Assembly: GCA_020002265.1 (NCBI GenBank)
Contig: CP048228.1
Span: 434,001 to 498,000, forward strand
From: Anaplasmataceae bacterium AB001_6
GTDB lineage: Bacteria > Pseudomonadota > Alphaproteobacteria > Rickettsiales > Anaplasmataceae
Length of the DNA: 64,000 nt
Direction: 5' to 3'
The translations under genes and the position numbers were made by a program. Each line of letters begins with the position of its first letter. Within the stretch, counting starts at the first letter, position 1. Of the stretch, positions 47,687 to 56,810 are shown in pieces. A model generated the notes under the pieces. It worked only from the letters and a program-made list of their open reading frames with translations. It ran no database searches and was not told the origin of the DNA.

Positions 47687-47914
47687 ATGTCATCTACTAT
47701 GATTGGTACTGTTGTTAATGCTATTAATGAAAAAACTGTTTTGGTTGTTGTTAATAGAAGATTTTTACATCCTTTATATAAAAAATTTATAAATAAGAAT
47801 CGGAAATATTTAGTTCACGATGAAAAAAAATTTTTTAAAAAGGGTGATGTTGTAAAAATTGTTCCTAGTAAGCCTTTTTCTTCTAGGAAAACATATTCTG
47901 TTGTTTATGAATGA
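47687..47914 (+). CDS. rpsQ: 30S ribosomal protein S17
   Basis: 75 aa. G-T-V-V-N-A-I-N-E-K-T-V-L-V-V-V, then H-P-L-Y-K-K and F-K-K-G-D-V-V-K-I-V, with the S17 OB-fold end P-F-S-S-R-K-T-Y-S-V. AGAGG precedes the ATG by about 10 bases. Confidence 0.95.
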   Translation: MSSTMIGTVVNAINEKTVLVVVNRRFLHPLYKKFINKNRKYLVHDEKKFFKKGDVVKIVPSKPFSSRKTYSVVYE

Positions 47915-47939
47915 TTTTGTTTTTATTTTATAAATTGTT

Positions 47940-48305
47940 ATGATAATTGCTGGAACTGTTTTGAAAGTTGCGGATAATTCTGGAGCTAAAGAAGTTATTT
48001 GTATTGGTTTGTTAAAAAATTATAGGGTTGCAAGTATAGGAGATACTATAGTTATTTCTGTTAGAAAAATTGCTCCTGGATCTACAAAAATTTCTAAAGG
48101 TAATGTTTATCGTGCTGTTGTTGTTAGAGTTAAAAAGAAAATATTTATGGATGATGGGACTGAGTTGTCTTTTAATGATAATGCTATTGTAATTTTAGGT
48201 GATAATGGTGATATAATTGGTAGTAGAGTTTTTGGCCCTATTCCTAGAAGTTTGAAAAGACATGGATTTTCTAAAATAGTTTCTTTAGCATTTGAGGTAT
48301 TGTAG
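47940..48305 (+). CDS. rplN: 50S ribosomal protein L14
   Basis: 121 aa. V-A-D-N-S-G-A-K-E-V-I-C-I, N-A-I-V-I-L and the C-terminal R-V-F-G-P-I-P-R, ending K-I-V-S-L-A-F-E-V-L. One base from rplX. Confidence 0.97.
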   Translation: MIIAGTVLKVADNSGAKEVICIGLLKNYRVASIGDTIVISVRKIAPGSTKISKGNVYRAVVVRVKKKIFMDDGTELSFNDNAIVILGDNGDIIGSRVFGPIPRSLKRHGFSKIVSLAFEVL

Positions 48306-48306
48306 T

Positions 48307-48651
48307 ATGGTAGCTAAAATTATTTCTAATGACATTGTTTATATTACTACAGGTGATGATAAGGGAAAAATTGGTAAAGTTCTTCAAGTTATTTATGATA
48401 AATGCAAAAATAAAAAGCGTCGTCCTAAAAGAGTTGTTGTTTCCGGAATTGGAATGAAACATATCTTTAATAAGAATAAAAGAGAAAAATTGAGCTCTGC
48501 TGGTAAATCTTTTAAACAAGAAAGATCTATAGATATTTCTAATGTTATGTTTTGGGATGAAGATAGTAAATCTTTTGGTAGATTGAGGATAAATAATGAA
48601 AAAAAACGTGTTTTTATTCCTAGTGGTAAATTAATAAGTGATGTTATTTGA
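48307..48651 (+). CDS. rplX: 50S ribosomal protein L24
   Basis: 114 aa from the ATG just after the rplN stop. KOW motif G-D-D-K-G-K-I-G-K-V-L, then S-N-V-M-F-W-D and R-L-R-I-N-N-E-K-K-R-V-F. Initiator of 50S assembly. Normal place in the spc segment. Confidence 0.94.
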   Translation: MVAKIISNDIVYITTGDDKGKIGKVLQVIYDKCKNKKRRPKRVVVSGIGMKHIFNKNKREKLSSAGKSFKQERSIDISNVMFWDEDSKSFGRLRINNEKKRVFIPSGKLISDVI

Positions 48652-48666
48652 TTTTTATTTTTGATT

Positions 48667-49209
48667 ATGTTGCAAAATATTTTTTCTGATTCTGTGCAAA
48701 AAGATTTAATGTCTTTTATGAAAATAAGCAATCCTATGATTGTTCCATCCATAAAATTCATTTCTGTTAACATGGGTGTGGGTTCTAAAGCTGTTCAAGA
48801 TGCAAAAATAATTGATTATGCACTTGAATGTTTATCTATCATAACGGGACAAAAACCAGTGGTGACATTTGCTAAAAAATCCATCTCTTCTTTTAAAATA
48901 AGGCAAGGTATGCCTTTAGGATGTAAAGTTACTTTGAGAAATAAAAAATTAATAAATAATTTTTTTATTAAAACTCTTATTGCTATGTCTAGGAGTAGAG
49001 ATTTTTTAGGATTGAAATCTGGACAATTTGATGGATCTGGAAATTGTTCTTTTGGATTTCGTGATCATACAATTTTTCCTGGTATTGATTATGATACTTC
49101 TAGTGTCATGTTAGGCATGGATATTAATATTGTTACCACAGCTTTAAATGATTCGATAGCTTTTGATTTTTTGAGTTATTTAGGGTTGCCTTTTATTAGG
49201 CGTGATTGA
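48667..49209 (+). CDS. rplE: 50S ribosomal protein L5
   Basis: 180 aa. V-N-M-G-V-G near residue 36, L-S-I-I-T-G-Q-K-P-V-V-T, G-C-K-V-T-L-R, R-D-F-L-G-L and F-P-G-I-D-Y-D are all L5 blocks. Binds 5S rRNA. Start at ATG 48667 (a TTG two codons earlier is possible). Confidence 0.96.
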   Translation: MLQNIFSDSVQKDLMSFMKISNPMIVPSIKFISVNMGVGSKAVQDAKIIDYALECLSIITGQKPVVTFAKKSISSFKIRQGMPLGCKVTLRNKKLINNFFIKTLIAMSRSRDFLGLKSGQFDGSGNCSFGFRDHTIFPGIDYDTSSVMLGMDINIVTTALNDSIAFDFLSYLGLPFIRRD

Positions 49210-49233
49210 TTATTTTATATTTTTTATATTATT

Positions 49234-49584
49234 ATGGCTAAAAAATCTGTTATAGCAAGAAACAGTAAAAGAAAAAAGATGGCAATTGATGAAAAATCTT
49301 TGATTGCTATAAAGAGAAAAAAGTTAGTTGAAGAGAGAAAAAAAATTAGAGTAGAATTGGCTGCTTCTTCTGTAGATAAAGATAATTCTTTTTATGTACG
49401 TCAGGCTATGCTTCTTCAATTTAAATTATCAAAATTGAAAAGAGATAGTTCTAGAGTTAGATATCGTAGAAGGTGTAATATCGATGGTAGACCTAGAGGA
49501 GTATATAGAGACTTTGGTATTTCTCGTGTAAGAATTAGAGATTTTGCGGGTAATTGTTTGTTACCTGGTATTGTTAAATGCTAA
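49234..49584 (+). CDS. rpsN: 30S ribosomal protein S14
   Basis: 116 aa, the long zinc-free type, with about 15 extra residues mostly in the Lys-rich N-terminal half. R-C-N-I-D-G-R-P-R-G-V-Y-R-D-F-G-I-S-R is the family signature; the C-x2-C zinc pairs of short S14 are absent. Confidence 0.95.
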   Translation: MAKKSVIARNSKRKKMAIDEKSLIAIKRKKLVEERKKIRVELAASSVDKDNSFYVRQAMLLQFKLSKLKRDSSRVRYRRRCNIDGRPRGVYRDFGISRVRIRDFAGNCLLPGIVKC

Positions 49585-49603
49585 TGTTTTGTAAAGGTTT
49601 GTG

Positions 49604-50005
49604 ATGTCTTATAATTATGTTTTATCTGATTCTTTAATTAGGTTGAAAAATGCTCAAATGGCTGGTCTTTTAACTACGGATGTTGTGTATTCGAAATTAA
49701 TGATTTCGGTATTTGATCTTCTAAAAAAAGAAGGTTTTATATCTGATTTTGTAATTAAAGAAGTTCGTAAAGGTGTTAATTTCATCGAAGTTTTTTTAAA
49801 ATATTCTAGTTCTCATAAAGGAGTGATAGAGGAGATAAAAATTTTCTCTAAGCCTGGTAGAAGGGTATATTTTAAACATTCTGATAAATTAAAATATTTT
49901 GATGGTCTTGGATTATTAGTTCTATCTACTTCCAAAGGTATTGTAACTGATATGGATGCTACGGATATGTTGATAGGCGGAGAATTATTGTTTGGTATAT
50001 ATTGA
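49604..50005 (+). CDS. rpsH: 30S ribosomal protein S8
   Basis: 133 aa from the ATG (GTG directly before it is also possible). D-S-L-I-R-L-K-N-A-Q near the start, K-P-G-R-R-V-Y, and the end V-L-S-T-S-K-G-I-V-T-D, then G-G-E-L-L. In E. coli S8 represses the spc operon. The stop shares one base with the rplF start. Confidence 0.94.
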   Translation: MSYNYVLSDSLIRLKNAQMAGLLTTDVVYSKLMISVFDLLKKEGFISDFVIKEVRKGVNFIEVFLKYSSSHKGVIEEIKIFSKPGRRVYFKHSDKLKYFDGLGLLVLSTSKGIVTDMDATDMLIGGELLFGIY

Positions 50006-50550
50006 TGTCTAGATTAGGTAAGAATCCAATTTTAGTTCCTAAGGGAGTGAATGTTGTTTTTGGTGATAAATCTGTTGAGATTAGTTGTGGAGAGAAAAAT
50101 GTAAGTGTTCCGTTTGATTTTAGTAAACTTTCTGCTGATTTTATTGACGGTTTTATTCATGTTTCTCCTTCAAGTGAATTCGATATAAAAGATAAATTTA
50201 TTTGGGGAACAACGAGAGCTAATCTAAATAATGCGATTTTGGGTATAGTTAAGCCTTTTGAAGTAGAATTAAAAATTCAGGGTGTTGGTTATAAATCATC
50301 CATTGTCGATAATTTTTTGATTTTATCACTTGGTTATAGCCATGATATTTTGTATGAAATTCCTACTGATTTAGATATATCTATAAAGTGTGTAAGAAAT
50401 ATTATTACTATTTTTGGAAAAACTAAATCGTTGGTGCATGATATAGCAGAAAGAATATGTAATTTTCGTAAATATGATCCTTACAAAGGAAAAGGTGTTA
50501 TTTCTGATCATCCTAAATATAAGATTAAAAAATCTGCTAATAAGAAATAG
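50005..50550 (+). CDS. rplF: 50S ribosomal protein L6
   Basis: 181 aa. S-R-L-G-K-N-P-I-L-V-P-K-G-V at the start, G-V-G-Y-K-S in the middle and D-P-Y-K-G-K-G-V-I at the end. TGATG overlap with rpsH signals coupled translation. Confidence 0.97.
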   Translation: MSRLGKNPILVPKGVNVVFGDKSVEISCGEKNVSVPFDFSKLSADFIDGFIHVSPSSEFDIKDKFIWGTTRANLNNAILGIVKPFEVELKIQGVGYKSSIVDNFLILSLGYSHDILYEIPTDLDISIKCVRNIITIFGKTKSLVHDIAERICNFRKYDPYKGKGVISDHPKYKIKKSANKK

Positions 50551-50567
50551 AATTTTGAGGTATTATT

Positions 50568-50930
50568 GTGTTGTCAGCTTTAGATAAAAAGAATCGTAGA
50601 AGAGAAAGAAATCATAAAAGATATAATAAAAATTCTTCTTGTGGATTAAAATTGGTAATTAATCGTTCAAATAAGCATTTTTATGCTCAAATTGTTGATA
50701 TGCAAAAATTAGGAAAAGTTATTTTTTCATCTTCCACTTTAAGTAAAGATTTTGTTCGTGATAACTCTTATTTAAATAAAGTTCGTGTTGAAAAATTTGC
50801 CAAATTTTTTGTAGAAAATTTGCCAAATGATTACAGAGGTAAAAAAGTTGTATTTGATAAAAGTGAGAGTACTTATTGTGATACAGTAAGCACCTTTGCT
50901 GATATTGTTAGAGAATGTCTTGATTTTTAA
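50568..50930 (+). CDS. rplR: 50S ribosomal protein L18
   Basis: 120 aa, GTG start with TTGAGG about 7 bases upstream. K-L-V-I-N-R-S-N-K-H-F-Y-A-Q-I-V-D near residue 27; the C-terminal V-V-F-D-K-S-E-S-T-Y and V-R-E-C-L-D-F are the L18 end. Binds 5S rRNA. Confidence 0.93.
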   Translation: MLSALDKKNRRRERNHKRYNKNSSCGLKLVINRSNKHFYAQIVDMQKLGKVIFSSSTLSKDFVRDNSYLNKVRVEKFAKFFVENLPNDYRGKKVVFDKSESTYCDTVSTFADIVRECLDF

Positions 50931-50935
50931 ATTTT

Positions 50936-51463
50936 ATGGTATTTATGAAACGCGCAGATTCAAAATCAGTTGATTTTATTGAAATAATTGCTGAAGTTAG
51001 AAAAGTAACTAGAACCACAAAAGGTGGGAGAATTTTTTCTTTTCGTGTTACTGTTATTATTGGAGATGGCCGTGGGGGGGTAGGTTATGGAATAGCTGCT
51101 CATAGTGAAGTTATTGAAGCTAAACAGAAAGCCATTAATCAAGCAAAGAGACGCATGAAAAAAATTTCTTTAAGAGAAAATAGAACTGTGCATCATACTA
51201 TATTCTCCAAATATGGCGCGAGTAAAATTTTTATGCGCTCTGCAAAGCCCGGTAGTGGTATTATAGCTGGGAGTACATCTAGAAAAATATGCGAAGCTGT
51301 AGGATTGCAAGATGTGGTGGTAAAATCTTATGGATCATCGGCACCTCATCTGGTTGCTATGAATATGATTCGTGCTTTTGAAATGATTAGCTCTCCTAAA
51401 GATATTGCGAAAAAAAGAGCTAAAAGAGTTTCTGAAATTGTAAAAAATAGATTGATTGTATAA
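50936..51463 (+). CDS. rpsE: 30S ribosomal protein S5
   Basis: 175 aa; ATG 50945 is an alternative start. V-R-K-V-T-R-T-T-K-G-G-R, G-D-G-R-G-G-V-G-Y-G-I-A, and P-G-S-G-I-I-A-G are diagnostic. In most bacteria rpmD follows, but here rplO starts after 18 bases. Confidence 0.97.
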   Translation: MVFMKRADSKSVDFIEIIAEVRKVTRTTKGGRIFSFRVTVIIGDGRGGVGYGIAAHSEVIEAKQKAINQAKRRMKKISLRENRTVHHTIFSKYGASKIFMRSAKPGSGIIAGSTSRKICEAVGLQDVVVKSYGSSAPHLVAMNMIRAFEMISSPKDIAKKRAKRVSEIVKNRLIV

Positions 51464-51481
51464 ATAAAGTAAATATAGGTT

Positions 51482-51949
51482 ATGAAGATGCGTTATTTAT
51501 CGAAAAAAATTGTTGATTCTACTAAACGTTTAGGTAGAGGTAGAAGTTCAGGACTTGGTAAAACTAGTGGAAGGGGTCATAAGGGTCAAAAATCTCGTGC
51601 TGGTTATAGTTCTAGATTTTTTGAAGGAGGGCAGATGAATTTTATTAAATCTGTTCCTAAAAGAGGTTTTGTTAACAGGCGTTACGGAAAAATATGTTAT
51701 CAAATTGTTAATATTGGAGATTTATACAAATTGCAAGATGCTTTGTTATCTGATGATAAAAATAATATTGATCAAGATTTTGTTATTACCAAAGATATTA
51801 TGCTCAAATTTGGTTTAATAAATTCTAAGAAAAAAGTAGATCTATCTAAAACAATGATTAAGATTTTAGGAAATGGTATGATTCCTCATAAAAAAATTAA
51901 ATTTGAATCAGATTTTATGTCTAATTTTGTTAAAGAAAATATTAGTTAA
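51482..51949 (+). CDS. rplO: 50S ribosomal protein L15
   Basis: 155 aa. [20 protein letters not shown] and F-E-G-G-Q-M near the start; the C-terminal half is diverged but ends V-D-L-S-K and I-K-I-L-G-N-G. Followed after 67 bases by secY. Confidence 0.95.
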   Translation: MKMRYLSKKIVDSTKRLGRGRSSGLGKTSGRGHKGQKSRAGYSSRFFEGGQMNFIKSVPKRGFVNRRYGKICYQIVNIGDLYKLQDALLSDDKNNIDQDFVITKDIMLKFGLINSKKKVDLSKTMIKILGNGMIPHKKIKFESDFMSNFVKENIS

Positions 51950-52016
51950 TTTTATAGTCTATTATTGTGAAAGCAGTTGTTTTTGTTAATAAAAGAATTT
52001 CTTGGTTTTGATTGCT

Positions 52017-53294
52017 ATGTCTTTTATGTTTAAGTATAGAGATTTAAGAAATAGGTTATTCTTCACTTTTTTGGTTTTAGTTTTTTATCGATTTGGTAGT
52101 TTTTTACCTTTGCCTGGTATTAATTCTGCTTTTTTATCTAATTTTTTTACTTCTGAGAAAATTGGATTTTTTAGTATTTTTAATACTTTTTCAGGAGGAT
52201 CTTTGGGTAGGATGAGCATTTTCTCTTTAAGTGTGATGCCTTATATAGTTTCTTCTATTCTTATTCAATTTTTTCTTGCTATTTTTAAAGATGATGTTGG
52301 ATCTGGAAATTTTGAAAAAAGGAAAATTAGTTTTTATTCAAGAATTTTGACAATTTTTATATGCATAATACAATCTATTATATTGATATTAAGCATTTAT
52401 AGATTTATTGGAGGAGAAAATTTGGTTTTGGATTCAGGATTGTTTTTTTGCATTTTAGCAATTTTTACCTTGACTTCTGGAACAATGATTTTAATTTGGT
52501 TGGGTGATCAAATCAATTGTTTCGGTATCGGTAACGGTATTTCGATTATAATATTTACTGGTATAGTAGCTGAAATGCCAAATGCATTTGGTTCTGCTGT
52601 TGATTATTTTGATTCTAGATTTTTAGGAATACTTGTTGCGTTATTCGTTTTTGTTATTGTGTTGTCTTTTGTTATTTTTTTTGAAAAATCCGTTAGAAAA
52701 ATTTTGATTAGATACCCTAGAAGGCAAGTTGGAAAAAAATTATATAATTCTGTGGATTCTTTTATTCCCATTAAGATAAATTTGGCTGGATTAATTCCTG
52801 CAATATTTGCAGGATCTTTTCTTATGTTACCAGTAAGTTTGGTAAATTTGACAAAAGATTCTAGCATTTTTGCTGTAATATCCAATTATTTTTATGTCGG
52901 AAGTTCATTATATTTGATATTTTATTTCTTTTTGATAATATTTTTATGCTTTTTTTATAAGAGTTTTATATTTGATCCCAAAGAAATTGCTGAAATGATG
53001 AAATCTTCAGGTGCTGTAGTACCTGGTATTAGGCCTGGAAAATATACTTCGGAATATATAAATGATGTATCTTTTTATCTTACTGTCATTGGTTCTATAT
53101 ATCTTGCAATTTTATGTGTTTTACCAGAAGCTATAAGGTCTTTTTATAATTTCCCCTTTGCTCTAGGTGGTACTAGTATCTTGATAGTAGTGAGTGTTAT
53201 TTTAGATTTAATGTCGCAGATTCAATCATATTTATTTTCTTCTAAATACGATAGTGTTATTCAAAATGTTAATTTGTGGGATAGAAGTCGGTAA
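52017..53294 (+). CDS. secY: preprotein translocase subunit SecY
   Basis: 425 aa from the ATG at 52017. Multiple hydrophobic segments fit the ten-span channel; conserved S-L-G-R-M-S-I-F-S-L, G-N-G-I-S-I-I-I and G-I-R-P-G-K-Y-T are visible, with the P-R-R-Q basic loop for SecA (I-R-Y-P-R-R-Q-V-G). Part of the Sec route together with secB. Confidence 0.96.
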   Translation: MSFMFKYRDLRNRLFFTFLVLVFYRFGSFLPLPGINSAFLSNFFTSEKIGFFSIFNTFSGGSLGRMSIFSLSVMPYIVSSILIQFFLAIFKDDVGSGNFEKRKISFYSRILTIFICIIQSIILILSIYRFIGGENLVLDSGLFFCILAIFTLTSGTMILIWLGDQINCFGIGNGISIIIFTGIVAEMPNAFGSAVDYFDSRFLGILVALFVFVIVLSFVIFFEKSVRKILIRYPRRQVGKKLYNSVDSFIPIKINLAGLIPAIFAGSFLMLPVSLVNLTKDSSIFAVISNYFYVGSSLYLIFYFFLIIFLCFFYKSFIFDPKEIAEMMKSSGAVVPGIRPGKYTSEYINDVSFYLTVIGSIYLAILCVLPEAIRSFYNFPFALGGTSILIVVSVILDLMSQIQSYLFSSKYDSVIQNVNLWDRSR

Positions 53295-53320
53295 ATATTG
53301 TTTTAGTATAATTTTTCATT

Positions 53321-53929
53321 ATGAATTTGTTAATATTTGGACCCCCTGGTTCTGGAAAAGGGACACAGTCTGTTAGATTATCCAATCTATATAATTTATT
53401 TATGCTAGATACTGGAAATATATTACGTTCTTCAGAGTTTTATAACAGGGTATCTGACTCTATGGATAAGGGGATATTATTGTCTGATGATATAGTTATT
53501 GATGTAGTAATTAATAAGATTTTAAAATTTTCTAGTGGTTTTATATTGGATGGTTTTCCAAGAAGTGTTAAACAAGCAAAAGCTTTGTTTGTTGATTATA
53601 ACAGAGATATAAAGATAGATTATATTTTTATTCTCCATGTTGAAAAAAGTTTAATCCTTGATAGATTATTGCATCGTAAAATTTGTAGTAATTGTGGATC
53701 TACTACCTGTGATAAGAAGAGTATTTGTGCTGTGTGCTCTTCGTCTAATTTTATCAGGAGAAATGATGATAATGAGGAAGTTATAAGAAATAGAATTGCA
53801 CAATATGATAATAATTATCGTTCTATTTTACCCTATTTTTCATCTAATGAAGTAATAAATATTGATGGCAATAATCATCCAGATATTGTTTTTCAAGAAA
53901 TTTGTACTTATTTGTCCAAAGAAACTTGA
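53321..53929 (+). CDS. adk: adenylate kinase
   Basis: 202 aa. P-loop G-P-P-G-S-G-K-G-T (7-15), L-D-G-F-P-R, and a zinc-type lid with C-S-N-C and C-A-V-C pairs. The lid stretch between the pairs is shorter than usual. In the normal place after secY. Confidence 0.95.
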   Translation: MNLLIFGPPGSGKGTQSVRLSNLYNLFMLDTGNILRSSEFYNRVSDSMDKGILLSDDIVIDVVINKILKFSSGFILDGFPRSVKQAKALFVDYNRDIKIDYIFILHVEKSLILDRLLHRKICSNCGSTTCDKKSICAVCSSSNFIRRNDDNEEVIRNRIAQYDNNYRSILPYFSSNEVINIDGNNHPDIVFQEICTYLSKET

Positions 53930-54003
53930 ATTTTTTAGTATTTAATTTTATCATTCTTTTCTGAAGCATAGTTTATATTTGTTTGTGTTTATTTTTAGTT
54001 AAA

Positions 54004-54375
54004 ATGAGTCGTTTTTTTGGAGTTTATATACCTGATGAGAAGGCATTAGTTATATCTTTGACAGCTATATATGGTATAGGTAGAAGTAGGGCTAGATCTA
54101 TTTGTGATTCTTTGAAGCTGAATCATGCGATTAAGTTGAAAGATCTTTCTGATTTAAAAATGAAAGAATTACAAGATTTTATAGCTTCTAATTATGAAAT
54201 AGAAGGTGATTTACGTCGTAGGGTATTTAATAATATCAAAAACTTGATTGCAATAGGATCCTATAGGGGTACTAGGCACTCAAAACATCTTCCTATAAAA
54301 GGTCGTACTCATAGTAATGCTAGAACTCGTAAAGTTGGTCCTAAAGTGGCAGTTGTTGGTAAGAAAAAAGTATAG
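54004..54375 (+). CDS. rpsM: 30S ribosomal protein S13
   Basis: 123 aa from M-S-R-F-F-G-V-Y-I-P. Y-G-I-G-R-S-R-A near residue 25, G-D-L-R-R, Y-R-G-T-R-H and the C-terminal R-T-H-S-N-A-R-T-R. rpmJ and infA do not occur between secY-adk and rpsM. Confidence 0.96.
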   Translation: MSRFFGVYIPDEKALVISLTAIYGIGRSRARSICDSLKLNHAIKLKDLSDLKMKELQDFIASNYEIEGDLRRRVFNNIKNLIAIGSYRGTRHSKHLPIKGRTHSNARTRKVGPKVAVVGKKKV

Positions 54376-54417
54376 ATATATATATATTGTTATTTTTGTT
54401 TTAATTATTTTTTAATT

Positions 54418-54822
54418 ATGATTTCTCGGAATAAGAAAGGAAATAGGTTTATTAGCAATCGTATAAAAAGGGTTGTAAATCACGCTATACTGCATATAAA
54501 TGCAACTAGAAATAATGTACACATGACAGTTACAGATTTACAAGGCAATACTATATATTGGCGCACTACTAGATGTTGTGGATTTTTAGGTGCTAAAAGA
54601 ACAACTGCTTATGCCTCACAGTATACGACCCAATATGTTATAAAACATATAAAGAGCACTTTTGACACTAAGATAATTAGTGTTAAATTTAAGGGGCATT
54701 TTTTACCTAGAGATGCAGCACTTAAAAGCATTCAAGCTTTTGGAATGCCTGTAGCTTGGTTGCAAGATTCATCATCTCAACCTCATGGTGGTGTGAGACC
54801 AAGAAAGAAGCGTAGTATCTAG
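54418..54822 (+). CDS. rpsK: 30S ribosomal protein S11
   Basis: 134 aa. H-I-N-A-T-R-N-N, the G-A-K-R-T-T-A-Y-A block, and the end P-H-G-G-V-R-P-R-K-K-R. The usual P-H-N-G near the end reads P-H-G-G here. Platform protein of the 30S. Confidence 0.96.
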   Translation: MISRNKKGNRFISNRIKRVVNHAILHINATRNNVHMTVTDLQGNTIYWRTTRCCGFLGAKRTTAYASQYTTQYVIKHIKSTFDTKIISVKFKGHFLPRDAALKSIQAFGMPVAWLQDSSSQPHGGVRPRKKRSI

Positions 54823-54858
54823 GCGAATTGTTTTATAATATGTTATTGGTATTGAGTT

Positions 54859-55908
54859 ATGAGTAAGGATTTTGGGGATGTTGTTCTTGTTGAAAATTGG
54901 TCTAGTTTGATAGTGCCTAGTTCTATGAAGGTTGAAAATGTTTCTGGTAGAAGATCTGTGATAATTTTTGAACCTTTGGAAAGTGGTTTTGGAATAACTT
55001 TAGGAAATTCATTAAGACGTGTGATGCTATCTTCTTTGCAGGGTGCTGCTGTTACAATGATAAAAATAAAAGGTGTTTTGCATCAATTTTCTAAATTTCC
55101 TGGTGTATCAGAGGATGTTAACGATATTATACAGAATCTAAAAAATCTTTCTTTTTCTGTTAAAAGTAGTGCTTCAAAGAAGGAAGTATTGCGTCTTTTT
55201 TCTAATATTCCTGGACCTGTTACTGGATCTAATGTACAATCTGGTGATGTTTTTGAGGTAATCAATAAAGAAGATTCATATATATGCTTTTTGAATGACG
55301 GCTTTATATGTGATATTGAACTTACTGTAGAAGTGAATAGAGGTTATATTCCTGCTATAAAAAAACGTGATATACATGCTACATTTGATAATGTCATTCC
55401 TGTTGATAGTAGTCATTCGCCTGTTGTGAAGGTTAGTTTCGATGTTCAAAATAGTAGGGTTGGCAATGTTACTGACTATGATAAGTTAGTTATGGATGTT
55501 GAGACAGACGGTTCTATATCACCTGATAAAGCGGTTTCATTATCTGCTAAAATATTACAGGAACAATTCAGACCTTTCATAAATTTTGAAGAATCTTCCA
55601 TTTCCGATGATGATAAGTTGGGAATAGAAGTTGTTGATTTTGATCCTATTATGTTTTGCCGTATTGATGATTTAGATTTATCAGTTCGCTCTTTTAATTG
55701 TTTGAAGACAGCGGGAATTGTATATGTTGGAGATTTAATGTCTCATTCTGAACAAGAATTGATGAAAATGCCTAATTTTGGCAAAAAATCTCTTAACGAG
55801 ATTAAAGATGCATTACTTGAAAAATCTTTAATTCTCGGTAAAAAGATAACTAATTGGAGACCAAAAAATATTGAAGAGTATGTGAAAAAATACTATGAAG
55901 ATAAATAA
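54859..55908 (+). CDS. rpoA: RNA polymerase subunit alpha
   Basis: 349 aa. N-terminal dimerisation domain with E-P-L-E-S-G-F-G-I-T-L-G-N-S-L-R-R and G-V-L-H-Q-F; C-terminal DNA-binding domain (about 265-345) with F-N-C-L-K-T-A-G-I and M-P-N-F-G-K-K-S-L-N-E-I. Normal alpha operon place. Confidence 0.98.
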   Translation: MSKDFGDVVLVENWSSLIVPSSMKVENVSGRRSVIIFEPLESGFGITLGNSLRRVMLSSLQGAAVTMIKIKGVLHQFSKFPGVSEDVNDIIQNLKNLSFSVKSSASKKEVLRLFSNIPGPVTGSNVQSGDVFEVINKEDSYICFLNDGFICDIELTVEVNRGYIPAIKKRDIHATFDNVIPVDSSHSPVVKVSFDVQNSRVGNVTDYDKLVMDVETDGSISPDKAVSLSAKILQEQFRPFINFEESSISDDDKLGIEVVDFDPIMFCRIDDLDLSVRSFNCLKTAGIVYVGDLMSHSEQELMKMPNFGKKSLNEIKDALLEKSLILGKKITNWRPKNIEEYVKKYYEDK

Positions 55909-55943
55909 AATATAAATTTTTAATATAAGAGAAAATATATACT

Positions 55944-56297
55944 ATGAGACATGGGTGTAGATTAAAAAAACTGAATTGTAGTTCTAGTCATAGAAAAGCT
56001 TTATTGGTTAATCAATGTGTATCTTTAGTGAAACATGGTCAAATTAGGACTACTCTTGCGAAAGCGAAAACTGTCAGACCTTTTACGGAGCGTATTGTAA
56101 CTTTAGCTAAGAAGGGTTCGTTGCATAATAGAAGAATTGCATTATCTAGATTATTTAATAATAAAGAAGTTATCTCTATTCTATTTAATGAATTTGCTTT
56201 AAGATATTCTGAAAGAAATGGAGGATATTTGAGGATAATTAAAGATGGTTATAGAAAAGGTGATTGTGCGCCAATGGCCATTATACAGTTTGTTTAA
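55944..56297 (+). CDS. rplQ: 50S ribosomal protein L17
   Basis: 117 aa. M-R-H-G at the start, L-N-C-S-S-S-H-R-K-A-L, I-R-T-T-L-A-K-A-K, and the end D-C-A-P-M-A-I-I. Last gene of the block; a convergent gene ends 18 bases on, with no clear hairpin between. Confidence 0.97.
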   Translation: MRHGCRLKKLNCSSSHRKALLVNQCVSLVKHGQIRTTLAKAKTVRPFTERIVTLAKKGSLHNRRIALSRLFNNKEVISILFNEFALRYSERNGGYLRIIKDGYRKGDCAPMAIIQFV

Positions 56298-56315
56298 AAA
56301 TGTTCTTTTTGTATA

Positions 56316-56810
56316 TTAGGTAAGTTTTACAGTTATAATAGTGATTATTTTTGTATTATTTGTTCTTTTAGTTGTTGAATTTGATACTGTTACCTCTTGT
56401 ATATAGAGTCTTTTTTCCTTTTTATCTGTTATTAGTATGATATTATCTAAAATTTTGCTAATCTCATTTATCTGTTGAATGCATTCTCTATAATTTTCAG
56501 ATTCAAAATATAATATGAGGTGCATTTCGCTTTTGTCCATTTTTTGTATTTTGAGATTTTTTATTTGTAATTTTTTTAAGCTTTTATTTATTTCATAAAC
56601 AATTTCATCTGTTTTGATGTTAATTTCCTTTTTTATTATTTTGGAATTTAGTGTTTTTATATTATCTTCTATTTTTAGATTTTGTTTTTTCATATTGGAT
56701 GTTTTCTCCATGTCTTTTGCTGTCTTATTTATGATGATAAAAATATTTAAAATTGATATAATATACAACGTTATAATTAACGTATAGTAAAATTTTTTAA
56801 GAATCATCAT
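56316..56810 (-). CDS. PilO/GspM-like membrane protein (tentative)
   Basis: 164 aa, no motif recognised with certainty. Layout: one N-terminal membrane segment (about 7-28), a Lys- and Glu-rich coiled-coil-like stretch (about 35-85), then a small domain with an alternating pattern (M-H-L-I-L-Y-F-E-S-E-N-Y-R-E-C-I-Q-Q-I) like the ferredoxin-like fold of PilO or GspM. Starts inside the end of the next upstream gene (14-base overlap), so the two are co-translated. Function inferred from architecture and pairing only. Confidence 0.4.
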   Translation of the reverse strand: MMILKKFYYTLIITLYIISILNIFIIINKTAKDMEKTSNMKKQNLKIEDNIKTLNSKIIKKEINIKTDEIVYEINKSLKKLQIKNLKIQKMDKSEMHLILYFESENYRECIQQINEISKILDNIILITDKKEKRLYIQEVTVSNSTTKRTNNTKIITIITVKLT

